A stretch of DNA of 64,000 nt from Macadamia tetraphylla (lineage: Eukaryota > Streptophyta > Magnoliopsida > Proteales > Proteaceae): contig CM040969.1 of NCBI GenBank assembly GCA_022985045.1, forward strand, positions 44,613,770 to 44,677,769. Direction: 5' to 3'. Positions 47,201 to 60,100 of the stretch are shown here, piece by piece (position 1 is the stretch's first letter; every line of letters begins with the position of its first letter). Position numbers and translations under genes: made by a program. The notes beneath the pieces were generated by a model that did not search any database, was not told where the DNA came from, and worked only from the letters and a program-made list of their open reading frames with translations.

Positions 47201-50200
47201 TTATCATTCATCAGACTGGCATAAGACTGCAACAGAGATCACTTAGGTAGGACACTTGCATTGGAGAGACATCATCAGGCATGTAATAGTGCAATTGGTA
47301 AAGTACTCGGTAAAAGTTCAATCACATCCCACTTTCTGGAGTCGTTTAAAAATAGCCATAACTCAAATGTAGTTTGCAGTATGAATAAAATGTGTATCAG
47401 TCTATAACATCAATGTACTTAGCGCATAGATTCCATGCACTGAAGAGCCTCTTCAGAATTTAAAACCCATACCGCCACTTTTTTTTTCCACGAACCTAAT
47501 TAGACTAATACTGTTATTTATCTTGAAATGTGAGACTAGCAATGGTGTTTACTGCATTCTAGCATGTTCAACAGTCAACTATGGCAAACTACAGAAACAA
47601 TTAAAAAATACAAAGATATATGGAGAATACCAATCATGCATTACTCCTATAAGTCCACGATCATAAATAACAGGCAATGTGTTGGACCCACTAACAGGAA
47701 CAACGTTCAGCACCCAGCAATCAATCTGTTGATCAATTAAAGCAGCTGCAAATCTGCCGCAGCATCAACAAAATAATCATCAAATGGTCAGAATGCAATT
47801 CCATTTTTAATGAAAGAAAACAATAGTTTGCAACTGGAGATTTCATAATGCATAAGAAACAAAGATGACAAATAGAATACCCTCCAAATCCAGCTCTCAT
47901 GTCCATCACATTCCGTAATTTCATTTTTTTCCAACGTAAAACACGAACATAACTTTCTATTATATCATTCCAGTATTTTGATTCTGCCTTGAAGAGTTCG
48001 TTTCTAGATATATAGGCATCCATTCGTAAGGTCTGAAGCCTATCTGGTGGAGCATGCAGGCGTGCAGGCCACATTGGAATATTTGCTTCATTTCCATTCT
48101 CTGGTAGTCGAGTGATGCATGCCTTCAGACCAACATACCTACATAAAACATGTTGACTCTTATATTTATATTAAAGTAATAAACTTTTGTCGCCAACCAG
48201 AAACATTAATATGAGATCAAATTCAACTTTGATGAATAACAATGGATTCTAGACCCAAAGAACTCCACCAGTGTTTTATGCTGGTCCCATGGTTTCGAGA
48301 ATCGGATCAGAATCAGCCTACCCTGATTCCAATTAATGCTGATTGCTACAACCTAATTTGGAATTGGCCATGAATGCTCTTTGATATTCATTTTTACCAT
48401 TTTTTTTTTCTTTAAGTCCGATATTTTAAATTTCGAGGACGAAGCTCTGAGTTGGTTTTCAACGCTGAGTCAGGTTATTGAAAGAAACTAAGAACCTCCA
48501 AACTAGGCAACATCTGGTGCTTTTCCTTTTCAACTTTGGCAGTCTTGACTAAAGAATGAATGGGCCATTACCCAATGCTGGAAACTATGCGGGGTCTTGG
48601 GAGGGGTGCTTTTGGAGTCTGTCCTAACCTTTGGCATTTTTGCACAAAGTGGCTGCCTCAAGAGTTCAACCCAGACATTTGCCCAGCCAGTCCAAACCTT
48701 TTACCATTTCTCTAAGCAACGGGCCCTTAGAATCCTGACTAAAGAGATCTAGAAATATAACTAATATATACACAGGTTAATAAATTAGTCTCTTTTTTTT
48801 TTTTTTTTTGATAAAAACACAGACTAACAAACTTGTCTTACTTACGATATTATTCAAAATTGAGGCAAGCTAACAGAAAAAAAGAACCTCTAAAACTAGG
48901 GAACACATAATGCTTTTCCTTTTCTCTTTTTGCAGAGTCCTAACTACGGAGATCTAGAAATAAAACATAGACACTGGTTGAAGGTTTTTTTTTTTTTTTT
49001 TCCCCTCCTCTTCATAAATACAGGTTAACAAATGTCTTGCATAAAGACATAATTCAAAATCGAAAGAGTGAGGTGATGGAGATACCAAACATTGTCTGGG
49101 TCATCATCTGGATCACATAATGGAGGTTGGGCTCCAGAATCACGACTGACATAACAGCTATTGTTTAAAGGCTTCTGCCAAATCGCAAGGTACCCCTCCT
49201 TCTTCACAAGCTCCCAACAAAGACGAACAGTAAGGTCCACCATCTCTGTAAATAAAACAAAGACTATCATAAATTCTTTATGGTAAGACAAAGCAATTGT
49301 AGAAAGCCCAAACTGTTGAAGCATTCTGAAATTGAATAGCGTTGTAGTAGTTTCACCAAGTTATTTGAAAGTCTTTGTAGTCTGTTAAAGTGTGTATTGT
49401 GGGATAGGTTCCATGGGTGCTCCATGGAACAGTGCACCGTGGGATAGCATTTAGATGTTTTGTTACTAGCTTGTTATGTCTCTTTAGTCATTTCCTATTG
49501 TAATTAGACTTAGGTAGTTATTGCTTTCTATTGTAATTAGATGTAGATTCTTAGTAGGTTTCCTAATAAGAGTTGGTTATTGGTTGATATAAAGGAAATA
49601 GCTATTCCACGATAGATGCAGTTCACTCCATAGTGTTCTAGCTCACCAAAGTCTCAGTTTCATCTTTCTCTTCTTCTTCTCTACTGGTTCTGGTTGTTGA
49701 CGTATTGACACATGGTCCATGACAGAACAAATTCAATATTGGTGTAGAAACAGTTTCTGATACAGAATAGGACATTACAACACAAAATGTGAACCTTCCT
49801 AATTGTGGATAAGTAATCATTTTATGTGAATAGAGAGAAATAGTTCTTTGGAATGCCATCCAAGTGATAATACCTTTCCATTGTTCTTCAAGATTGTCTT
49901 CATGTTTATAAACTGGCTGTGCTGCCCAAGCAAAGTATCCTCCAGCCCTAAGCATCCTATTGACCTCAAGAAGCAAAATTCCATCTTCACAAATGAAAGA
50001 AAAAGACATCAGGAATGAAATTCTATGGTTGTCAACAAATTCTGCAAACCAACTCTGCAGTCTGCACTTTTGAAAGAACAAGAGAAGTTGAGCTGATGAT
50101 ACTTCTGTTGGACTTAAATAGATCCCGAAAGTACAGCAGTTCTTTGTTCTATAGAGTAAGAGATGGAAAATATGTTTAATACCTTTCTAAGAGAAATATT

Positions 50201-52621
50201 ATAGAATATGTCAAAGCAAGGAAAATGTTTCTCAGTTCATAGTATAACGACTTGGCCTTTCACTAATTTGAAATAAGCAATTCTAAGGAAATAGAGCTTG
50301 TTCTGCTCTCTCCACCAGAGTCCTGACTACACCCCCTCCCCACCCCACACATACACAATAACAAAGGAATATAAACTAATCCTAGTGTTGCAATAGACTC
50401 CTGGAGTTGCTTAATTCTAAATGCAAGGATGACCAAGGGTGAACCACAGAAAGGGTTGGGCTCTTTATTTATTTTTTGGAGAAGGGGTGGAATATGAAAG
50501 ACAGAAGAGCATACCATCACGGGTCCAATTAATCCTACATCTTGAACAATGTATCAAATCAAAAGCCTGGCTCGGATATAACAAACGATGTGTTGCAAAT
50601 GCGGCCACCATGGCAGGTACACCACGCTCAAGAGCAAATTGAATCTGGTTCTCATGAACATCTTTTGGTGCTATGGACATGGTGATCACATTCCGTGAAA
50701 GAAGATAAGCACCAAAGCTTGCTACTCCACACCCAACATCCAAGGCAACTCGAGTATGACGGCCAAATGTAATATCAGGAACCATCTGCTTATTCAGGTG
50801 AGAAAACAAGAACCTAACTTAAAAAAGAGACCAGGCAGAAACAACTAGCACTTTTCTCCCTTCACAAGAATGAAATTCCAAAATGCAACAAACCTTTGCA
50901 ATCTGATCTAAATATGGGTCAGCACCATGTATGAACTGGGTTCCACCACCTGGAAATTTGAATTTATCTTTCACTCTTGAAATCCAATTCTGACCACCTT
51001 TATCTTCAACCAAACGTGTATGGGGTACATTACTGAACCACACCTGTGATAATGTTTTGATCTCAGAGCTCAATTATGGTCTTTACTTAGCTATTGAAGC
51101 ATGTGAAATAGTGGTTTGTCCAAGTAAAAGCTTCAGAAAAAAGAACCCGAAAACAAAAGGCAAAAGGCAAATCAACTACATACAGAAAACAGAAGTTTAC
51201 TCATCAGTAGAATCAGGTAACTCAACTTACAATAAAAACATAACATAAAATACTGATAATATATAGCTTATGAAGGAAGCTTGTGACATAGCAATAACCA
51301 TATGGTCCACATCTATAGATTAGTGAGAAAATATGCAAGTAAGATGCTTCAATATGTGAAATAGTTAGAGAAAGGTAATTCAATGCAGACAAGCATCAGA
51401 AACTTATTCTGCAAGAAAAGTTCACCAGAATTAAATGCTATGAAATTCGTTTTGGCCTTGGACTGGGCAGGTACGAAAGGCGGCACTGGACAACAGCTAA
51501 TGGTCAAATTTGGCACATACTAGCTAATTTACAAAAACCTGCATAACAATAGGTTTCCACATGTTAATAATTGTGCACGAGACATGATTGCTCCACTAAG
51601 CAGGAAAGAATTAAGACTAGCTTAGGAACCTCCAGTGATTCTTTTATTCAGTACTCAGGGCCATATCAAAGTAATATCGCCAGGGAAGAAAAATGCTGCA
51701 ACAAAAGAAGATTCAACAGCATTTCCCGGACCTGTTCTTGTTTCTCTCTGTTGGAAACAAGTCCAGTGGCATTTACAAGATGCAGATGTTATTTAAGAAA
51801 TATAGCATCCCCCGATGCAGTATAAGGTTCTGATTATCAAATATAGTACACCAGCTCATAATTCTAACTCGAATTAACATAGACAGAAAATAGAAGGATG
51901 AGGATAGGGGAAGCACCTCATTCCTGCTTCTCGGCCACGGGATTGGAGTCTTGTAGTCCTTCGGCGCCGGAACTAGACAATTCAGACTCGTACCTTCCCC
52001 GGGACAGTGCCGCTCAAACCTCTCTCCCCTCTCCGTCGTATTTAGCTTCTTAATCTCATCGACATTACCCAAACAAGGTATATACTCTCTCATGCTCTCC
52101 GGACACAACGGAAATCTCTTCATTCTAACCCTAGAACTCTCACTTTGGCTCTGACTCTCTTTGGTTTCGTTATCGTTCCCCCAATTCTCAACTATTTCAG
52201 GATCAAATTCACCGACCTCAAATTCATCCGCCATCGTCCCATCCTCATTCACAATCCCAAATCTCTCCAAAGGTGCCGGCGGCGGTGGAGGCGAAGGAGG
52301 AGGAGGAGACGGCGGCGGATCAGACGATGAGGAATTCTCAGGCGGAGTAGAATTCAAAGAAATTGTTCTATCGGGAACATTGTCGGTCTGGTTACCAATG
52401 AGAAGTGATAGATCGAATTCGTTGTTGGCATTGGGCGAAATAGCCACTGAAAGGGTTTGATCGTCGCCAGTTGATTGTCGGTTATTGAAGAAAATTAGTT
52501 GTTCGTAGCCATCAGACCAATGCTTGCCAAGATAGAAGAAACCCACGGAGATGAAAGCGAAACCCAAGATCTTTATGAACAGTGGAGCTTTGAGGATATC
52601 TCCATTGTTGAAGCTTTTCAT
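44203..52621 (-). CDS. PMT11: probable methyltransferase PMT11 (DUF248/QUA2-TSD2 family)
   Basis: Type II Golgi membrane protein of the plant putative S-adenosylmethionine methyltransferase family, whose members are linked to pectin methylation. Nine exons in transcript order: 52621-51917, 51043-50894, 50785-50515, 49984-49874, 49245-49086, 48138-47881, 47753-47631, 44688-44611, 44410-44203. All are GT-AG and in phase, giving 687 aa (Arabidopsis PMT11 is about 694). Short cytosolic N-terminus, a membrane anchor at residues 14-31 (LFIKILGFAFISVGFFYLG), and a proline-rich stem at 102-117. The catalytic region follows: LCPESMREYIPCLGN, ERHCP, WFSNVPHTRLVEDKGGQNW, FPGGGTQFIHGAD, the SAM-binding VALDVGCGVASFGAYLL (residues 298-314), HCSRCRINWTRD, LRAGGYFAWAAQPVYKH, RNVMDMRAGFGG, and the end LEMDRILRPGG...ILTCDKHLLRA. 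Intron 7 (44689-47630) holds a LINE in the opposite strand. Convergent with HESO1 and divergent from BPM. Confidence 0.95.
44900..46705 (+). mobile_element. degenerate LINE with reverse transcriptase, in PMT11 intron 7
   Basis: Pieces in several frames form a plant LINE reverse transcriptase: RRWKGYFYSLLNEYLS (about 45124-45180), FGFMPRRPTIEAYLGDSWKD-type sequence, RDLHIIFIDLKKTYES (45626-45673), then VMDDLTRDIQDVVPWCMFF (about 45850-45903), and the C-terminal KMLRWMCGKTRKDKVRND. The 3' end has AACCCCATTAAGTTGGGATA then (TTG)4 at about 46661-46700, the usual 3' terminus of this LINE group. Many stops and frameshifts make it inactive. It is oriented against the host gene. Left boundary uncertain. 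Confidence 0.85.
46915..47076. repeat. diverged tandem duplication in PMT11 intron 7
   Basis: The words CTTCACGAAGAAAACTAAAG and CACAACCACCTG at 46915-46945 recur as TTTCATGAAGAAAATTAAAG and TGCAACAACCTG at 47030-47060, 114 bases later. Both are followed by a GCA/CAAGCA-like stretch and an ACATACG word. It is of unknown origin, next to the LINE. Confidence 0.55.
48562..48703 (-). mobile_element. Au-like SINE relative, copy 2
   Basis: Second copy of the family at 31484-31622. The minus strand has box B-like GGGTTGAACTC, then TTGAGGCAGCCAC, GCCAAAGGTTAGGAC and CCCTCCCAAGACCCCGCATA, then GGGTAATGGCCC. It lies in PMT11 intron 5 (48139-49085). Confidence 0.55.
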
Positions 52622-53870
52622 GCTTCCAGACTGGCAAAGTTACTCAGTGTTTACGAGACTTGCATGAATCCGTCAGATCTGTCCACACTCTACAATCACT
52701 CTTCCCTTCCGGAGACTAAAACGAACGAAGAGATTCCATCCAAAGCGCGTCTAAACAACCGCAGTCGTTCCTTACGCCGCATGTGTGTCCGCCGACATTG
52801 AGCGGTTGCCTTACCTTGCACACATTCTTTTATTCTTTTTGTGCCTCAAAACAACATAACGGAAGGAAGCCTTGCTATATCACCGCTCGGGTCGGTTGGT
52901 TCGTTTGTTGATCTTGTACAAACACTATTTGTAGAATCACTATTTTAATTTGAGGACTATGATCATTATCATGAAATATTTTTTTTTTTAAATAAATAAT
53001 GAGGGTACTATTTTTTTCAATCAGAAAAAAAAAAAAAGTCAAAGTATCATTAGATATGTATGAACCTACACGATGATGCATGATAATATACGGTAAGGTA
53101 ATTCATTGAATTATATGATAAATTTTGACGAAATATGATCAATCTTGACCATGTCCTATTGTTAAATGGACTAAATGACTATCATCTTTTTTATACACAA
53201 ATAAGTGCATTAGACTTAAAATATTTCATATTCTCTTTAAAATGGGATGAATCTGTCTAAAATTAATATGTCATATCCAACCTCAAAATTCATAAAATAG
53301 TATAATTTTTTTTAATTTAATATATTTATACATCAAAACAAAGGAACTTAAAAAACAATATCTCGAATATTTGAGTTGATGAATTTTAGTGGGGACCAAT
53401 TACATACACATAGTCGTCAAACTAATCTAATTACATTTTTCTATTATAAATATTTATCTTTTTCTCATGTAAAATCTTTGGATTTTGGGGGGAGGGGGGC
53501 AAAGAATATTTGAAGATACAAAATATATTTATTTTGTTACAACCACAAAAGAAATATGTGGCAAAGAGAATTTTGATTTGGTCCAGTTCAACCCGACCAA
53601 ACCGGACCGGACAAAGCGCACGAGTGGCTCGAGAAGGCGGACCAGCAAAGGCAAGGCAAGGCTTCACGGCCGAGCCGCCGAGGGGCCCATACAATGATAT
53701 AAAATAGTTTTCATTGTCTGAGACAACCAATTGATCTCATTTCTAGAAATAGAAGGTTACATGTCAATCCCGATTCTGCCCTCTGCCAAGATTTATTATC
53801 TCGCTCAAATCTTCCCCCTTTTTGGCCGACTGCGTTTCTTGATTCTCAATTGCGCCGGACACTTCTCCGG
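52622..53870. other. shared upstream region of divergent PMT11 and BPM
   Basis: About 1.56 kb separates the two start codons (52621 and 54186). This part holds the PMT11 5' UTR/promoter, AT-rich sequence, and an unusual GC-rich block at about 53580-53695 with CGACCAAACCGGACCGGAC and GGCAAGGCAAGG motifs. No coding gene is supported. Confidence 0.5.
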
Positions 53871-54109
53871 TAGGGTTTGCTGTGGGCTTTCTTCTCCCTG
53901 AGATTAGGGTTTGGGCAATTGGGTGTCGTTTCTGCTGCAAATAATCAGAAGGATTCACTTTCCTATCCGGGAAGATTCAACAATCTACTGTATTTAAACG
54001 TTTCCTTCTGGGTTTCCATGAAAGAAAGTTTGGTGGAAGAAAGATCGGATTTCGATGCGAATTTGGCGCAGGTTCTGGTTATAGTGTTGCGTTTTACATG
54101 CTAGGGTTT
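53871..54109 (+). promoter_or_regulatory. telo-box-like motifs in the BPM 5' leader
   Basis: Three copies of TAGGGTTT (53871-53878, 53905-53912, 54102-54109) lie within 240 bases before the BPM start. AAACCCTA telo-boxes are common near transcription starts of plant genes active in dividing cells. The block probably marks the leader of this gene. Confidence 0.5.
54018..54104 (+). other. upstream ORF in the BPM leader (28 aa)
   Basis: ATG at 54018 opens a 28-codon frame (MKESLVEERSDFDANL...) that closes at TAG 54102-54104, 81 bases before the BPM start codon. It is in the same frame as the main ORF but separated from it by the stop. It would matter only if transcription starts upstream of 54018, which the leader-like sequence suggests. 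Confidence 0.4.
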
Positions 54110-54177
54110 GATCTTAGCGTGCAAAGGTCCAGGAGAAAGAAGAAGAAAAATTTAGTCGAGGGAGTTCGCTGAATTCG

Positions 54178-54183
54178 ATGTAA
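54178..54183 (+). promoter_or_regulatory. start-stop (ATGTAA) immediately before the BPM start codon
   Basis: The sequence ATGTAA at 54178-54183 is a minimal upstream ORF with a start codon followed at once by a stop. Two bases separate it from the main ATG at 54186. AUGUAA elements in plant 5' leaders can stall ribosomes and promote mRNA decay in response to boron (NIP5;1 in Arabidopsis). Here the function is a guess from sequence alone. Confidence 0.6.
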
Positions 54184-54185
54184 TA

Positions 54186-57100
54186 ATGGCTAAATGTGAG
54201 TCCAATTTCTGTCAGAACAAGCGCTCCTTGTCGTCCATATACGTTCCGTCGCAAGATTCGTGTTCCAAGTCCATTAACGAGACGGTAAATGGTTCGCATC
54301 ACTTCACAATAAAGGGATACTCTCTTGCGAAGGGGATGGGTGCAGGGAAATACATATCAAGCGATATATTCACTGTTGGAGGGTATCAATGGGCAATCTA
54401 CTTCTATCCCGACGGCAAGAATCCAGAGGATAGTTCCATGTACGTGTCTGTGTTTATTGCATTGGCAAGTGAAGGTACGGACGTTAGGGCTTTGTTTGAG
54501 TTGACTTTGTTGGACCAGAGTGGGAAGGGGAAGCACAAAGTTCATAGTCACTTCGACCGTTCTCTCGAAAGTGGTCCTTATACTCTCAAGTACAGAGGGA
54601 GTATGTGGTATGTATATTGTTACTTTTGAACGTTGCCTTTGTTCTTTTAAGTTCTCCAACCTGTACTGTGCTCCTTTGCACTGGTGCAGTGCATGCCTCT
54701 GTATATTCATAATTAGTTTAAACAGATATTTGTTCAACTGGTGTAAACCTGTTGTGATCGGATACTCACTGGAATGCCCTCATTTGTCAAATATTCCCCT
54801 CATGCATCTCTCTTTCCTAATTTCAAGTTTTCGTACATTGTCACATTAATGTACAATGTCAGTCCGTGTTGTCTAGTCAATATGTGGTGACTGGTTAGGA
54901 TGGAAGTGGTTTCTACAGATTTTTGAATGGTTTAAGTCAGCTGGGTGGTTTCATTCAGGTTCTTGATATTCTTACAAGTTTCTTGGTTGTTTCCTAGAAA
55001 TTAGATGGGTTTATTATGTGGTTTATATGCCAATAAGCTGGAGGGAATTGTTAAGGAATGGTATGGGCTTGAGATTGGACGCTGTGGTTGATAATTTGCA
55101 AGGTTTATGTGCTGTTAATGGTGGCGATTGTTCTCAGGTTATGGATGGTTGCAGAAAAAATTGGATATAGAAATAGGAAGAGGAAAATAGAAGGAAAAAT
55201 CTAGGATTCCAGCTTCATGCAGTGAGTCCACAATTTAAGAGCATCTGACTAGCAAAACTATGATTCATTTGTCTGTCAAAGTTACATTGAAACCCTCTTT
55301 CATTAGATTCCTAATCACCTAAATCTGAAATAAGCTGATAACAAGGAAAATGAAATGTGCTGCTGTGGAACAGATACAAGGTGTGACAGATCAATCTAGT
55401 CCACAACACGCAGAGATGCCCATTTATGTACCTTGAAGAAAACCACGGTCTCCTTAAGATGTAGCTGTACAAGGAAGTTAATTCAAGGACGAACAAGACT
55501 TGCCACCAAACAGTGGCGTTTGCCTTTGTCTTTGAAACCAACCAAAACATCAGAATTGAGATATTACACTTAATTAAAGATGTATCCTTGGTGTATAGTT
55601 TAGAAATCCTGCTACAACTAAAACTGCAAAATATGTAAACCATACAATGGGAGATACTTTTTCTGGCAGTTCTCTGAAATAAATAACTTTATAAGACTAA
55701 AATGCGTATTAAAACTAATAATATCCAATGAAAACACATAATTAAGAAATACCCCTGGTTCCTGTTCAAGTAGAAGCATTAAAAAATAACACAAACCAAC
55801 TATGAGGAAAGCTAAGGGTGTAGCCATACTATCAGAAAACCCTTGGGAATCCCCTTATGTCATTATTGTTGTGCCAACAACCAGGCCGTGAGGCTTTCCC
55901 AAGGGATGTTTTCTATTTACATTCCCATCTCTTAGAAGAGCTGCTAAAAGATCGAACCAGACATGTGCAGGTAGCTTGACCGTGTTATCGGTCATTGAAA
56001 CACAAGCTGGAGACATATCGGCCTCTTGTGTATACCTTTTAAATACACAAAGAAAGAAGGCCATGCTGTCTTAAGCTACTTGGCCATTTGACAGCTTTGT
56101 GGAAATGCTCTTGCACAAGATGTTGGTCTTTTAATTTTAACATTTTCATCACTAAGTACAAATCCTTGCTGGATTGGGTGTTGTGCATCTTTGTAGTTTA
56201 ATTCATGATTCCCCTCCCCCATCTTGCCAATCCCATTCACATCTCGATTTGGGAGCATGTCCCTCCCTGCAGAAAAGAAGCCAGGAGTCCTTCAGTGATA
56301 ACTAGCAGAACCAAAGACTACCATGTATAATTCTTTTTTTTTTTGGGGGGTGTTTCTCCCATGTTGCAAGATTGTTTTATGGGATTTGATTGTTATGTTC
56401 CATTAGAAAGGCATGATTGTGAGTCTTAATAGTTTTCTTCAAGTTTAGGGAGCCATTGGAACTTATGATAAGTAGAAGGAAGAAATCGAAGAAAGGAAGT
56501 AGAACTTTCATTTGTAGAGGAATTTTGGCTGTTGATGTTGCCTTAGAAAGGCATGATTGTGAGGATCCATGTAGTTGACCCCATTAAGTTGGGATAAGCT
56601 AAGTCTTTTGTTGTTGTTGTTGTTGATGTTGCCTTGATTTTGTCCCTCGTCCAATGCCTAGGGTCGCCTGTACCTATGGTTGTTGTTGCTATTAATTTGC
56701 TGGCGGCTTACTGTCTTTGCTGTTGTTGCTGTGTTGGGAATTGGTTCACTGGTTGAGCTTCTTCTCACTTGGTGGCAGCTAGTAAATTCTTTCACTCATG
56801 CATCTTCCTGGTTTTTCGTTGCTGAAATTCAAATGGTGATGATCAACATGCTTGGGTGATCAGATAATAAATCTTCTGGTTCCATGTATTGATTTCAAGT
56901 TCTGTTGAAGTGACACAAATAAACGGCAGTAGACAGATTATGGGGGGCCTGAAATTCAGTCTTGCCTTGGGGTGCCAAATTCTAGCTATAGTTCTCTGAT
57001 TGAGTTGAAATTTAGTGGTTGGTGTCAATAATAAACGGTAGAATTTAAAGATTCTTGTGAGATTGATTTGTAAGGAATTTTGAAGTAGATTGAGTTCTAA

Positions 57101-60100
57101 ACTGAAAGTGCATAGCTGTCTGGTAGGCTGGGCTGCGACTTACCCAAGGCTTGTTGATCTTAGTCAGTCTTATATGGTTCAAATTTGGATCGAGTATCTA
57201 TATATTCAGCTAAACGGCTTCTTTTTCCTTGTTGAAGTGTCTGGATCACTGTAATGCCAAGTTGGTCATTTCTAAGTCGGATTTTTCATTAAAGTTGGTG
57301 AGCTTTCTTGATTTTGGTTGTTGATGAACACTTTTGTGGGTCCATTACGTACTAGGATTCGGGTTTATTGGAACCCTTAGTTTCAAAGTCAATTTTGTAT
57401 GACAGTCAAAACTGGTTAAGGAGAGAGAAAGAAAATAGAATGGAAAAATTGTATTGTTGTGCTGATTGCATTGTACTTTCTTTGTAGTTGATTCTTGGAA
57501 TGTAATTGGATTTGATCTTTTATTATTGTCAAATTTTATGGACTGCCATAACTTAGTGTACAATTTCTGTATATTGCATTCAAGTGTTTTTTCTGTTATA
57601 ATTTATTTATTTGGGATTTTCAGGGGTTACAAACGTTTCTTTAGAAGAACAACTCTAGAAACATCTGATTATCTGAAGGATGATTGCCTTGCCATGAATT
57701 GCACAGTAGGAGTTGTCAAAACCCGTATTGAGGGGCCTGAGCATTACAATATTCCAATGCCACCATCAGATATGGGTCAGAACCTCAAAGAGCTTCTAGC
57801 ATCTGGCATTGGTTCTGATATAACGTTTGAAGTTGGTGAAGAGACATTTAAAGCCCATAAATTGGTACTGGCTGCTCGCTCTCCAGTTTTTCGAGCTCAA
57901 TTCTTTGGACTGATTGGAAACCCAAACATGGATAAAGTAGTAGTAGAGGATGTTGAACCCTCAATTTTCAAGGTATTGATTATGCATTTCTTTGTTTCCA
58001 TTAGAATATTCCTAGTGATCTTATATTGCCTTTCATTGTGAGTGCACGACATCCAGTCAATGTTAGAACACCATATAGGAAGCATTTGTTGCATGTTTAA
58101 CCTTTTCTTTTCAAGTACGACTATCAGTTGGTATTACCTGAGATGTATGACTAAGTGACATTATCACTTCGATCCGGATCCCCAAAACCAAAAGTGATTT
58201 ATAACCTTGTTTTCAGCTTGAGTATCATTCCTGTGTGATACTCATCTGGACTTATGGATCAGAGGTTCCAAATGACCAGCTGAATCCTGTGAGCGGATGC
58301 CCTATGATGGCAATGGATCAACCAATCCACTTTGTACGAGGGATTGGATTGGTCTTATCTAATACCAATCCATATTGAGCAATCCTACTGATCCCAAAAG
58401 CTTTGCTCAAAACTGTTCAATCTATGCAATTGTACCTCTTATGGCCGCAAACCCAGGAAGCTGGTTTTTTGAAACTTGATGGAACATGTGATACATGTAT
58501 TGTCGGTGTGTTAGGCCAGCAATGAAGACATACTATAAGATAAGTAAAGAAAATAAGAAATTTCACAAAATTAGGGTTTATGTTGACAAATGGATACAAG
58601 GAGGGGGGAGGGGAGTGTATGGTTTCAAGTCAAAGGGTTAGGGTTGGTATGAAAGGAAGATCCATTGTTGGTAGGGAAATTAAGCAATAGAATCAGGGTC
58701 TTGAAGTTGGACTTCTGGGGTTAGGGTGAGGGAGATTAGGAATTAGGTTAAAGGTTGAATTAGGGTTAATGAACAAGGTTAGGGTTTGAAGAATATGAAA
58801 TTACGAGTGAATGCATAATACTGTGAACATTACTATGAATAGTAGATTTGAGTGATATCTTGAAGAGTACCCTGAATGTAGTATCCGTTGGTTAAAACAC
58901 AGAGGTTTGAAGAGTAAGTTAAACCATGGTATCAATAGGAAATCAATTGACAGAAGCAATGCAGTATAAAATTGCAGAATATTAGGAACAAGATAAGAAA
59001 TTCTTTAGAAGCAGAGGTCTATTTGCTATGTTCATGAAATTACTCTTTTAATCTTCAAGGAAATTATGAATGGTTCACCATCTACAAAGATACAACTTGC
59101 AACAGAAAAATACTTGATTCCTCAAAGCCTTAAGTTATATATTGAGTCATGTGCCTCCCTGATATTTACAGTCCACAATCCACATCCCTTAGTCTTTCTC
59201 GTACTTGGACTCATTAATTTGTGAAACTGTTCAATACAATCCATCTTACCCAATTAAGACAAACCAATATCAAACTACATCAAACCCGATTACGACTAGC
59301 ACAACTCAAGCGCAAATAAATTATACTGAGACAGGCTTGAAACGTGATGAGGCCCACCACCCACTCTAACCTAGAATCAGAGAAACAGAAAATTACAGAA
59401 ATACTCTAATGTCCAAAATTAAGCAGGTGGAAAAAGACTTGATGATTCAATTAGGTTGCCAGCCTGATAATTGCATCTATTCTTCAACATGAAATAGTCA
59501 GCTGAAACCTCATTTGGTCCCAAGTGGGGACGGCCTTATAATTGGACCTATTCCTCGACATGAAATAGTCAGCTGAATTGGTCCTAAGTGGACTTCGCAA
59601 CATAATGGGTTTGAGTGTTTTGACATCCTGCATCAGTCTTCCTTAGAAGAACTCGACCTTGTAGAATTAAAAGCTTGTATGCATGTGATGCTTGCTGGTA
59701 TCTTAAACTAATCACATCCTTGACTTCTATTTGAAACCCATGGACTCTTGTCAGAAACTTTGAGCATCCAAATTTTCTTCTCCTTAATGTAAACTATCTT
59801 AATGATATGAACCAGCCATCTCTGAATGATATGAACCAGCCATCTCCCTGTAGTGCATTGGATTTCTAAGGAAGAAAAATAATCATCTCTTGCATAGATG
59901 CCAAAACATAGAGTTGATTGTGAAATCATGCTAAATAACTCAGTTGCTGGATTACCAAGGTCAACACGGTAGGATATAAGCTTGTTGTAACAGAAACACG
60001 TCATAACTTACAATAGAGCTGATCTGTATGATCTTGCATTGCCAAGGTTGGCGACTCGACCTTGCCTTCTCAAAACCTGGTGGTTCAGACGAGTCAAACC

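Noticed and set aside
53877..54104. 75-aa upstream ORF in the BPM leader
   Set aside because: It would start with TTG; only the internal ATG at 54018 gives a real uORF of 28 codons.
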